Below are positions 37,711 through 45,469 of a stretch of DNA of 64,000 nt, piece by piece. Each line of letters begins with the position of its first letter. The first letter of the stretch is position 1. Source of the DNA: Alteromonas salexigens (GTDB lineage: Bacteria > Pseudomonadota > Gammaproteobacteria > Enterobacterales > Alteromonadaceae). The position numbers and the translations under genes are program-made. The notes under the pieces were generated by a model. It had not been told where the DNA came from, did not search any database, and saw only the letters and a program-made list of their open reading frames with translations. The stretch spans positions 176,388 through 240,387 of the forward strand of contig NZ_JAOTJC010000004.1 of NCBI RefSeq assembly GCF_025628895.1. The letters are read 5' to 3'.

Positions 37711-40700
37711 GTATTGGGTGGGAGACTTGTTGAATTTATTTCGAAAGCTGCTACTGAAGTAAGATGGGGTGCCAAAGCCTACCGCAAACGCTACCTCTGT
37801 AATGACCTCGCCCTCGGCAAGTAAAATAGTGGCTTTATCAAGGCGGTAATTTCGCAGGTATTCCGTGAACGGACAATCGAACAATTCGGAGACTTTGCGA
37901 TTTAATTGCCGCTCACTTATTAATAGGGCCGCGGCCGCGTCAGCACGTCCGAACTTATCGTTAGAGTAATTTTTCTCAATTACCGCCATGAAGTTTGTAT
38001 GAAACTCCAGATTTTTGCGACTGAGGAAGACGGGTACCTCTGTAGAGTTTTGTTCTTTCTCCACATTTTTTTCAAAATACTGCTGTACTTTTTCTTTGGA
38101 AGCCAGCAGGTTTTCAACACGCACTAGCAATTCACGTCGGTCGAAAGGCTTTTCGATAACATCATCAATTCCCGCTTTTAATGCACGCATTTTAACTTCT
38201 GCTTTTGCCGTCAACAAGATTGTAGGTATTACGAAATTACTCTTTTCTGCACGGATTGCTGTAATAAAATCTACGCCGTTCGTGTCGGGCATTACATGGT
38301 CTGTTACGATTAAGTCAGGTTTGTATACTGCCATCAAATCCCTAGCATTAGTGGCATTTCTGGCAGTAACGCACCGATAGTGTTGCTTAAAAATATCAAA
38401 CAAGTGTGCCCGCATATCACGGTTGTCTTCTATTACTAGTATGACCGCACTATTCTCAATAAGGGCATTTTCTTCATCAACATTGGCCGGTTCATTTCCC
38501 TGACCCGTTTGTGATGCATCGTTGATGTTTATCCAGTCAACTCCCAGTAGGTTCCATCCCACGAGTCCTTTGAAAGGAATCGTTACCTCAAACACGCTGC
38601 CCTCCCCAAGTTTACTCTTAACTACAATGTGACCACCGTTTGCTTTCACTATTTCTCGTACCATCGCTAGACCAACTCCAGAGCCACACTCTTCGTTGCT
38701 ACCGACTCGTGTAAAACGAGTGAAGATACTCTCGGTATCTTCAGGGGCGATACCTACCCCTTCATCCGTGACCCTAATGACCAAATCATTTCGCGAGCGT
38801 CGGGCACGAATCTTAATTAACGACCCCTCTGAAGAGTATTTACTGGCATTCGTTATCAGATTGGAAAGAATTTTCTCCAGTGAATCCCCCCGCAACATAA
38901 TTTTAATGTTGCCCTCTACTGTAGCATCAATAACTTGGCGCTTTTTCTCCACGAATGGTTGCAACTGAATTACGGTGCTATTTATAGCATTCTTCACAAC
39001 GCATTTAGCAACTGGCATATTAGAAAAGTCACTTAGCTTTTCAATATGGATTACCTGGTTTATCAGACACTCAAGCCGCTCCGTCTGGCTAAGTGCTCGG
39101 TTTATTTTTTCACAAACAGCCTTATTACTTTTGGCATCTTTTAACGCCAACTCAAGTGGCCCTTTGATAAGCATTACCGGTGTGCGCATCTCGTGAGAAA
39201 TATTGCTAAGTAGTTTTTGTTTTTCATTAATAGTATTCATCATAGAATTATCTTTTCTCTGAAAAACAAACTCTTTGTTGTTAACTATCACTGAAAATAA
39301 ATCGCTGATAAATATTAGCTTTGACCTTAACTTAGTTTTCCACAGTAACACCATAGTTAAAGCCAAAAGGGCATAAGTAAAAAATGCATACCAGGTCAAC
39401 CATATCGGCGGTGGCACCACTATATGCAATGAAGCTGACTTGGCTAGAGACCCTTTCCATGGAGAGTTCACCCGTAGTTGAAGCTCATAACTTCCAGCAT
39501 CTAAGGTAGAGTAAGTCACTGTATCATTAGGACCTTCCGTATCATTCCACTCTTCTGATAAACCAAGAAGTCTATATTGAAGTCTCTCCTGTCCGTTAAG
39601 CAGTTGTGCTGGGTTAACTATATCGACCTCGAATAAAAACTCCTCTCTGCTAAGTTGGATTGCTGTGCCCGATGCTATTGCTTTAGAAAATCTATCAACC
39701 ACTGGCGTGAGCATTCGTCTATTTTCGTCAAACGTACGCATTTCCTGAAAATATGCTGCGGACTTATTAAAACTATTTGTTCTTAAAAAATTTTGTAGCT
39801 CTGTGTTATTCAAAATATAATTAAACTCGTCCCCTCTTATTAAAGTAATCTCCCCGTTACTCGCTACACCGTCATATTCGTAGTCAGAATTAAATATAGA
39901 AAAATCTGGACCTAATTCTCTATGTAACTTAAGTTCCTTGTCGATTATGAAAAGACCGTTGCTCGTCGTTACAACAAGTATATCTTTTGAAACTTGCGCT
40001 ACACCTCTAATATTAGGTTCTGTAAAATATTCTAGACGTTCTGACCTTCCGCTATTAAGATCGATCTCTACCAATCCGCCACCAGAAGTGCAAGCAATGA
40101 GCAAATTATTGTTTATTTGTGTAAGACAAATAATATTCTGCAGGCTAAAATCATGATTCGGGGATATTTTTACTAGATCACCATTAGTATACAACTTATA
40201 GATACCGTCCCCATCAACACCGATAAACGCTTGCTGGTCATCAGACCCTAAAACTACTGATGCCTTTTTAAAGCTCTTTATAGTGGTCTCTCTTCCAGAT
40301 GTTATTAATAAATCTTCTCCCTCAATTGATTCTGATATAACGTACTCTATATTTTCCCCAACCACTGTTGCATCAATAACTTTTCCACTGTAAGTTGTTT
40401 TATCGATAACTCTAAGAATACCGCCAGTTAATGGGTTAATTTTAAATTTATTTCCAACTTCGTCTATGATTTTGTATTCGTATTCATTTTCGCCCATTAC
40501 ATATAAGTCATAGTCTGTATCTAATTCATATTTTTTTAATAATTCTCCGCTTGAAGAAAACGAATATAACGACGACGAAGATGTGAACAAAAAACCTTTT
40601 TCTTTAGTTACATAAACATCATTTATATATTCGTTGAAGACCTCATTTTTTACGTATAAAAGATCTATAACCTCTGATCTCCGTGCAACTACTGCTAAAC

Positions 40701-41685
40701 CTTTCTGCCAATCATAAATTAAAACATTTCCGTCTCTATCAAAATCCACTTGACTTAGATTTAAGTCTCCTCTACTCCTAAGGTAATTAGGGAGGCTTAA
40801 GGGAGGTAGCACACTATTACCGAATTTATCAAGCTTTAATATTTTATTTCCTACAACCCAAACTTCACCGGTTGAAGATATTTCTATATCTTCAACCGAA
40901 TACTCATACTTTTTGCTACTATTTTCACTTTCAATTTTCAGTGGATAATAACGCTCAACTGTCATGCTTCTATCCACTAAAAAAAGTCCTCTATTTGTTC
41001 CTACATATACTTTGTCATCAAGCATTTTTAGAGATGAAATTCTTCTTACTTCATCTGAAAAACTTGATAGGGGAAGATGTTTCCACGTATCCTTGGTAGT
41101 ATCGTACTGAAATAGTCCCTTTTTCTTATCAGACCACCACAAAATTGAGCCGTCATAATTTCCTGATAAATTTAAAATTTTATCCTGATTTACTATCCCC
41201 TCTTTCCTAAAGTTTCTAATGATCTTTGCAGAGCTTTTCTCAATTAGGAATATGTTCGTAACGGTGCTCACCGCTACTTTGTCAGGAAAAACAACAGACG
41301 TCCAAGCTGCGTTTAAAATTTCAGATTTCCCATTAATGAATGGCGTTTCTTGGTAGCTATACTTATTTAAGAGATAAAGACCTTTCCCAAAGACAGCAAT
41401 AAGTAATTGTGACTCGTTAAAGTTATCAATATCTGTAATGTAACCGTTACGTATGACACTTCCCTCCTTGCCCACTTTTTTTGCATTTGCACCGACCTTT
41501 TCATAGAGCCCGTTTTCACCACCAATCCAAATTTTTGATTCATCTACATGGATAGCTCTCACTATCCCAAGCGAGTGCCCGTCTATGCTGTTCTGATATT
41601 TGATAAAGTCTGAGATGCTTCCGCACACTTTAGAAGCAAAGCCTGTCGTAACAAAGACCAGCAATATAAACAGTCCATGTCTCAT
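37669..41685 (-). CDS. Hybrid two-component sensor/regulator (propeller, HisKA, HATPase, receiver, AraC)
   Basis: 1338 aa one-protein phosphorelay. A signal peptide (MRHGLFILLVFVTTGFA) leads into a periplasmic region of about 740 residues with repeated strand motifs of two-component propeller (Reg_prop) blades (IWIGGENGLYEK, VYVGTNRGLFLV) and a Y_Y_Y-type domain (LQYRLLGLSEEWND, AGSYELQLRV). TM is at about 760-782. Kinase: His831 in ISHEMRTP, N box NLITNASKY, G boxes DEGVGIAPED and GSGVGLAM. Receiver with Asp1129 in VTDHVMPD. AraC-type HTH at about 1235-1330. The N-terminal half is clearly AT-richer than the kinase half. Divergent from the small peptide gene. Confidence 0.94.
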   Translation of the reverse strand: MRHGLFILLVFVTTGFASKVCGSISDFIKYQNSIDGHSLGIVRAIHVDESKIWIGGENGLYEKVGANAKKVGKEGSVIRNGYITDIDNFNESQLLIAVFGKGLYLLNKYSYQETPFINGKSEILNAAWTSVVFPDKVAVSTVTNIFLIEKSSAKIIRNFRKEGIVNQDKILNLSGNYDGSILWWSDKKKGLFQYDTTKDTWKHLPLSSFSDEVRRISSLKMLDDKVYVGTNRGLFLVDRSMTVERYYPLKIESENSSKKYEYSVEDIEISSTGEVWVVGNKILKLDKFGNSVLPPLSLPNYLRSRGDLNLSQVDFDRDGNVLIYDWQKGLAVVARRSEVIDLLYVKNEVFNEYINDVYVTKEKGFLFTSSSSLYSFSSSGELLKKYELDTDYDLYVMGENEYEYKIIDEVGNKFKINPLTGGILRVIDKTTYSGKVIDATVVGENIEYVISESIEGEDLLITSGRETTIKSFKKASVVLGSDDQQAFIGVDGDGIYKLYTNGDLVKISPNHDFSLQNIICLTQINNNLLIACTSGGGLVEIDLNSGRSERLEYFTEPNIRGVAQVSKDILVVTTSNGLFIIDKELKLHRELGPDFSIFNSDYEYDGVASNGEITLIRGDEFNYILNNTELQNFLRTNSFNKSAAYFQEMRTFDENRRMLTPVVDRFSKAIASGTAIQLSREEFLFEVDIVNPAQLLNGQERLQYRLLGLSEEWNDTEGPNDTVTYSTLDAGSYELQLRVNSPWKGSLAKSASLHIVVPPPIWLTWYAFFTYALLALTMVLLWKTKLRSKLIFISDLFSVIVNNKEFVFQRKDNSMMNTINEKQKLLSNISHEMRTPVMLIKGPLELALKDAKSNKAVCEKINRALSQTERLECLINQVIHIEKLSDFSNMPVAKCVVKNAINSTVIQLQPFVEKKRQVIDATVEGNIKIMLRGDSLEKILSNLITNASKYSSEGSLIKIRARRSRNDLVIRVTDEGVGIAPEDTESIFTRFTRVGSNEECGSGVGLAMVREIVKANGGHIVVKSKLGEGSVFEVTIPFKGLVGWNLLGVDWININDASQTGQGNEPANVDEENALIENSAVILVIEDNRDMRAHLFDIFKQHYRCVTARNATNARDLMAVYKPDLIVTDHVMPDTNGVDFITAIRAEKSNFVIPTILLTAKAEVKMRALKAGIDDVIEKPFDRRELLVRVENLLASKEKVQQYFEKNVEKEQNSTEVPVFLSRKNLEFHTNFMAVIEKNYSNDKFGRADAAAALLISERQLNRKVSELFDCPFTEYLRNYRLDKATILLAEGEVITEVAFAVGFGTPSYFSSSFRNKFNKSPTQYQVEARAAMVAEKT

Positions 41686-41803
41686 TAGTTTAATCTCCGG
41701 TCCTTATTTTGAATGAAGGTGAGCATTCAACGTGTTCAATTAACCATGCGCGGAAACAAGCGCCACGGCATTTATATAAAATATACAACTATGAGAGCAT
41801 AAA
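41686..41803. promoter_or_regulatory. Divergent promoter region between hybrid sensor and small peptide gene
   Basis: 118 bp. It holds a 7-bp inverted repeat TTGAATG (41709-41715) / CATTCAA (41724-41730), overlapped by a short direct repeat TTCAACGTGTTCAA. A TATAAA at 41775-41780 is a possible -10 for the peptide gene. The repeats are candidate sites for the sensor's own AraC domain; inference only. Confidence 0.45.
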
Positions 41804-41965
41804 ATGGAAGATAATAAAGAACAAAATTCAACCAAAGTTTTAGATGAGGAGGAAATCTTGTTGGTAACTGGAGCCGGGTCAAGCTGCTGCAATCTGAAAT
41901 ATGATGAGTATTTTTATAAAGGTCCTTATCCCAAGAATCCAAAGGATCCCGCGGTTAAGATCTAA
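41804..41965 (+). CDS. 53-aa peptide with double-glycine-type leader: candidate RiPP or bacteriocin precursor
   Basis: ATG at 41804 (GAGAG about 7 nt upstream), TAA at 41963-41965. The first 24 residues are acidic and end in LDEEEILLVTGA, which fits the double-glycine leader pattern position by position: Leu -12, acidic -11 to -8, Ile -7, Val -4, Gly -2, Ala -1. The remaining 29 residues begin GSSCC and continue NLKYDEYFYKGPYPKNPK, with two adjacent Cys, four Tyr/Phe in a cluster and four Pro. This suggests export and cleavage by a C39-peptidase ABC transporter, with or without modification. No such transporter or modifying enzyme lies in the window. Too short for routine ORF cut-offs. Confidence 0.6.
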   Translation: MEDNKEQNSTKVLDEEEILLVTGAGSSCCNLKYDEYFYKGPYPKNPKDPAVKI

Positions 41966-42465
41966 ACCAACCACCACCGCATGCCGGCATTCTCTGCCGC
42001 CATGCGGTCGTAGATAAAATCTCCCACATACAAACAATGGGCAGGCGGTAATTGCCACTGGCTGGCTATCTGTAGCAGGGCAGTGGGGTCCGGTTTGGGT
42101 GGGGCATCTTCCCGGGTGAGCACCAGGCTTATGGGCACCTGGTTGTTCTGCAATTTAATGGTGGTGGCTTGCCGACAGTTGCGGGTCACTATGGCCATAG
42201 GCAACTGATGTTGCAGTATATTTTCTACCATCTCTCTGCCCAGTGGCAACCATTTGGCGGTGTCAGCGTCTTCCAGTTCGTGCTGAAGAATGCGCTCTTG
42301 TGCCTGTTGTTTGGTGGTTGCGCAGGTGATCGCCTCAACAAATTCCAGAATATCCTGATCCTGAGGACAGCCGACATCGTCGCGCATTCTGGTAAAGTTA
42401 AGTCTGGACTCCACCAACGTGCCATCCAAATCAAAAATAACGCCTTTAATGTTGGTAAGATCCAC
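41962..42465 (-). CDS. HAD-superfamily phosphatase
   Basis: 167 aa, small Rossmannoid hydrolase. Motif I is FDLDGT (Asp12 nucleophile, Asp14 acid/base); motif II is the Thr of AIVTRN, motif III Lys in PPKPDP, and motif IV VGDFIYD. A helical cap lies between motifs I and II (about 18-85). It resembles phosphoglycolate phosphatase-like members but the substrate cannot be assigned. Its stop overlaps the convergent peptide gene by 4 bp; 52 nt downstream of umuC on the same strand, possibly read through from it. Confidence 0.85.
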   Translation of the reverse strand: MDLTNIKGVIFDLDGTLVESRLNFTRMRDDVGCPQDQDILEFVEAITCATTKQQAQERILQHELEDADTAKWLPLGREMVENILQHQLPMAIVTRNCRQATTIKLQNNQVPISLVLTREDAPPKPDPTALLQIASQWQLPPAHCLYVGDFIYDRMAAENAGMRWWLV

Positions 42466-42517
42466 ACGTCACCCGGTTCAAATTTTCGTCTTTGGTGACT
42501 GTGCCAGCAAGGCGGCC

Positions 42518-43777
42518 TCAGTTACAGTGAATTTTTGGTAAGTGTTGCCAGTTGGTGGTGAACTGGGGTGATAAATGGTTACGTTTCATACTCCAGCTGC
42601 GCTGAATGCCAGTTGCAGCTGAGCCAATGGCCGAATTTCCATATTTTCTGTTTATCGAATTCATGCAGGCCATTAACTTTGGATTATGGGAAAGTTGCGA
42701 AAACATATCGGGTTGCACCAAGTCGTCATCAACAATCTCTATGGCCCCTAACCCGCATTTATGAAACAACACACCGGCTTTAAATAAAGTAACACTGGCC
42801 TGACTGGCGACCTGTACCAGCGCACGGGTGTCACTGGTGGGATGGGCAAATTTATGCTGAATAGCCTTGTGGTAATGCCCTTCACTGGCAAATGGGTTGG
42901 CATGTGCAAATAAGGTAAGCGTAACGGCACTGCTTTGCTGGCGGCGTAGCTTCTCGGCCACCTTTTCGGCGTGCCAGCACAGCGCCTCTCGCAATGCGTT
43001 GTGGCTAGTGACCTTTTCGCCAAACGCGCGGGTAGAGTAAATTTGTTTTTTGTTGGCGCGTTCTGTATCCCAGGCAATGCAGGGCGTGCCGTTAAGCTCT
43101 CGCACTGTGCGCTCGGTTTCTACCGAGAACTGTTTGCGAATACTCTTAGGGTCGCACTGCGCCAGTTGCCAGGCAGTGCTTATGCCCTGGGCTTCCAGCC
43201 GGGCACTAATGCGCTTACCCACGCCCCATATATCGCTTACGTGCATTTGCGAAAGTATAGACTGAATACGCTGTGGAGTGTCGAGTACCGCCAGGCCGTT
43301 TTTATTCCCCAGCCGCTTACCGGCATGGCTGGCGGCTTTCGCCAGCGTGGGAGTGGTGCCCAGCCCCACCCCCACTGGTAACCGTAATTGCTGCCATACT
43401 GCCTGCTTGATGTCGTTGGCATAGTGCATCCAGCCCGCAGAGGGCTGCCAGTTACCAAAGTTCAGAAAGCACTCGTCTATAGAATACACGTGCATATCGG
43501 GTGCGAAGGCGCCAACAATACACATCATTTTATTCGACAAATCATCGTACAGTTCATAGTTGGACGAGCGCACCACGGCACCGTGTTGCTGTAAAAACTT
43601 TTGCACCTTGTAATAGGGGCCGAACTTCTTCACGCCCAGTTGCTTCGCCCGATCGCATAACGCGCAAATACACCCGTCGTTATTGGTCAGCACCACCACC
43701 GGACGGTTGCGTATGGCGGGGTCGAACACTTTCTCTGCCGAGGCATAGAAACTGTTGGCATCGACTAGCGCGTACAT
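42518..43777 (-). CDS. umuC: DNA polymerase V catalytic subunit UmuC
   Basis: 419 aa Y-family translesion polymerase. The start MYALVDANSFYAS at 43777 overlaps the umuD stop by 13 nt; a GTG four codons upstream is the alternative. Palm residues: Asp in VDANSF and Asp-Glu in YSIDECFLNF. The helix-hairpin-helix region (VSDIWGVGKRISARLEAQGI), little finger and a C-terminal DUF4113-like part (RKYGNSAIGSAATG) are all present, so it is full length. Under the same LexA box as umuD. Confidence 0.95.
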   Translation of the reverse strand: MYALVDANSFYASAEKVFDPAIRNRPVVVLTNNDGCICALCDRAKQLGVKKFGPYYKVQKFLQQHGAVVRSSNYELYDDLSNKMMCIVGAFAPDMHVYSIDECFLNFGNWQPSAGWMHYANDIKQAVWQQLRLPVGVGLGTTPTLAKAASHAGKRLGNKNGLAVLDTPQRIQSILSQMHVSDIWGVGKRISARLEAQGISTAWQLAQCDPKSIRKQFSVETERTVRELNGTPCIAWDTERANKKQIYSTRAFGEKVTSHNALREALCWHAEKVAEKLRRQQSSAVTLTLFAHANPFASEGHYHKAIQHKFAHPTSDTRALVQVASQASVTLFKAGVLFHKCGLGAIEIVDDDLVQPDMFSQLSHNPKLMACMNSINRKYGNSAIGSAATGIQRSWSMKRNHLSPQFTTNWQHLPKIHCN

Positions 43778-44202
43778 TGGCTTAACCACTTCACATACCG
43801 GTGCATCCGCACCGAGCGTACTACAATGCCTTCCTCTTCGAATATATCGCCCTCGCTGAGCACATAGGGCTGGTGATCCTGCCCCGGCGACAACAACACC
43901 ATGGCCTTACGGTCGAACAGCTTACACACAAACCCGCCGTTCAAATTGGCAACCACCACATCCAGACTGGTGGTACTGGCTGCGCGATCCACTATAAGCA
44001 GGTCGCCATCGAAAATCCCCACCCCGGTCATGGAATCACCCTGGGCCTGCCCAATAAAGGTTGCGCTGGGGTGCTCTATTAACAGCTCGTCTAAATCCAG
44101 CCCAAGTTGTCGGTATTCTGCTGCCGGCGACTCGAACCCGCTGATGCCGGCTTGCGCCCGCACCGGTATGACTTGCAGCATGGTAAACCTCACTTTCTTC
44201 AC
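43765..44202 (-). CDS. umuD: DNA polymerase V subunit UmuD, LexA-like autoprotease
   Basis: 145 aa. Cleavage site Ala18-Gly19 (RAQAG) replaces the Cys-Gly of E. coli; catalytic dyad Ser57 (QGDSMTG) and Lys94 (FVCKLF), 37 residues apart as in E. coli (60/97). RecA-stimulated self-cleavage to UmuD' activates the polymerase with UmuC. A perfect LexA box stands 14 nt upstream of the start. Confidence 0.94.
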   Translation of the reverse strand: MKKVRFTMLQVIPVRAQAGISGFESPAAEYRQLGLDLDELLIEHPSATFIGQAQGDSMTGVGIFDGDLLIVDRAASTTSLDVVVANLNGGFVCKLFDRKAMVLLSPGQDHQPYVLSEGDIFEEEGIVVRSVRMHRYVKWLSQCTR

Positions 44203-44215
44203 TACATGAAAGACA

Positions 44216-44231
44216 CTGTTTATTTATACAG
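44216..44231. promoter_or_regulatory. LexA (SOS) box
   Basis: Exact CTGT-N8-ACAG with an A/T-only spacer (TTATTTAT), flanked by A and TA as in strong E. coli boxes. It lies between divergent umuD and yebG, both SOS genes in E. coli. Confidence 0.92.
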
Positions 44232-44234
44232 TAA

Positions 44235-44250
44235 TTTACTGTACAGTAAA
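44235..44250. promoter_or_regulatory. Second palindrome in the umuD-yebG gap
   Basis: TTTACTGTACAGTAAA is a perfect 16-bp palindrome 3 nt from the LexA box. It contains CTGT and ACAG half-sites with no spacer, so it is not a standard LexA site; it may be a modified site or lie over the yebG promoter. Confidence 0.5.
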
Positions 44251-44279
44251 AATGAAATTCGCAGAGACGGAGACGCTCC

Positions 44280-44567
44280 ATGGCAATTACCACGCAATAC
44301 GTAGTAACACATAAAGGGGTAGAGAAGCTGGTGACTACCGATAAAAAAGAGGCTGATCAATACGATAAGATGCTGGACGCGGCCGATAATCTGGCCACCT
44401 TTATCCAGGCAAAGGGCATTAAATTAGATGCCGGTGTAGCTGAAGAACTGTCGATCATGCTGGCGAAAAATAAAGACAAGGTCGCCAAGGTACTGAAGGG
44501 CGCCACTGCAGATAGCGTGCTTGAGGACGAGCAGGCCGAAGTGGTAAAGCTGCAGGCCAACGGCTAA
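44280..44567 (+). CDS. yebG: YebG family SOS-inducible protein
   Basis: 95 aa. Starts MAITTQYVVTHKGVEKLVTTDKKEADQYDKMLDAADNL in register with E. coli YebG (KYVV, KKEADAYDKMLD), then diverges. GGAG lies 7 nt before the ATG. A DNA-damage-inducible protein of unclear biochemical role; its place opposite umuDC with a LexA box between fits SOS control. Confidence 0.9.
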   Translation: MAITTQYVVTHKGVEKLVTTDKKEADQYDKMLDAADNLATFIQAKGIKLDAGVAEELSIMLAKNKDKVAKVLKGATADSVLEDEQAEVVKLQANG

Positions 44568-44770
44568 CACCCCGGTAGGTACGTCTTCGCGCCACGCGCG
44601 TCGCCATTGTGCGGCTGCGCGTGCGTGTTACCTATTTGATATGCCGCCCTTTCTCCTGCTATAACACTAGCCGGCGCGTAAGGTGAACAGCAAAGCTGCT
44701 CATCGCGTAACCAGTGTTACGGGCATTGCAGTACTCTGCCCTGTTTTTGTAGCGGAAATAAGGAATACCT

Positions 44771-45469
44771 TTGGCCTCCCCACACCCAACCTCTGCACCC
44801 CCGGTTATTGTTCTGGACGGGGTGACCTTCGCCTATACGGCTGACGGCCCTGACATTATTGATATTCCGGCCTGGTCGGTAGCGGCCGGCGAGCATGCCT
44901 TCGTGAGCGGGGCGTCGGGCAGTGGCAAGAGTACCCTGCTGAATTTGGTTACCGGTACGCTGGTGCCCAACACCGGCACCATCACCCTGGCCGGCCAGCC
45001 CTTTTCTTCCGCTCCGGCCCGTCAACGTGACCATTTGCGCGCCACTCACATTGGCGTGGTATTTCAGCAATTCAATTTAATTGGCTATTTAACCGTGCAG
45101 CAGAACATTGCCGCGGCGGCGTACTTTGCCAAAAATAAACGCCCCGACCTGAACCAGCGTATTGCCGAACTGGTAGATGCCCTACAGTTACCTGACTCCG
45201 TGCTGCAAGCCAGAGCAGAAACCCTGAGTGTGGGTCAGCAGCAGCGGGTGGCTATTGCCCGCGCGCTGGTGAACCAGCCTGAAGTGCTGGTAGTGGACGA
45301 GCCCACGTCGGCGTTAGACGCCAACGCCCGCGACCGCTTTATGAACTTGCTGATAGACAACGCCCGCGAAAGCGCCGTGCTGTTTGTAAGTCACGACACC
45401 AGCCTGAAACACCACTTTGAATCGCATATCGACATGGCCTCGCTGAATCAGGCTAAGGGGAAAGTATGA
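44771..45469 (+). CDS. ABC transporter ATP-binding protein (MacB/LolD type)
   Basis: 232 aa. TTG start at 44771 with AAGGAA 6 nt upstream; no ATG fits. Walker A GASGSGKST, Q-loop FQQFN, signature LSVGQQQRVAIARAL, Walker B VLVVDEPTSALD and H-loop FVSHD are all present, so it is an active ATPase. Its stop overlaps the permease start by 4 bp (ATGA). No C39 peptidase domain, so it is not a double-glycine peptide exporter. Confidence 0.93.
   Translation: MASPHPTSAPPVIVLDGVTFAYTADGPDIIDIPAWSVAAGEHAFVSGASGSGKSTLLNLVTGTLVPNTGTITLAGQPFSSAPARQRDHLRATHIGVVFQQFNLIGYLTVQQNIAAAAYFAKNKRPDLNQRIAELVDALQLPDSVLQARAETLSVGQQQRVAIARALVNQPEVLVVDEPTSALDANARDRFMNLLIDNARESAVLFVSHDTSLKHHFESHIDMASLNQAKGKV

Noticed and set aside
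41804-41965. Small ORF as the antitoxin of a toxin-antitoxin pair
   Set aside because: No small toxin ORF is adjacent; the leader pattern and Cys-Cys core fit a secreted peptide better.
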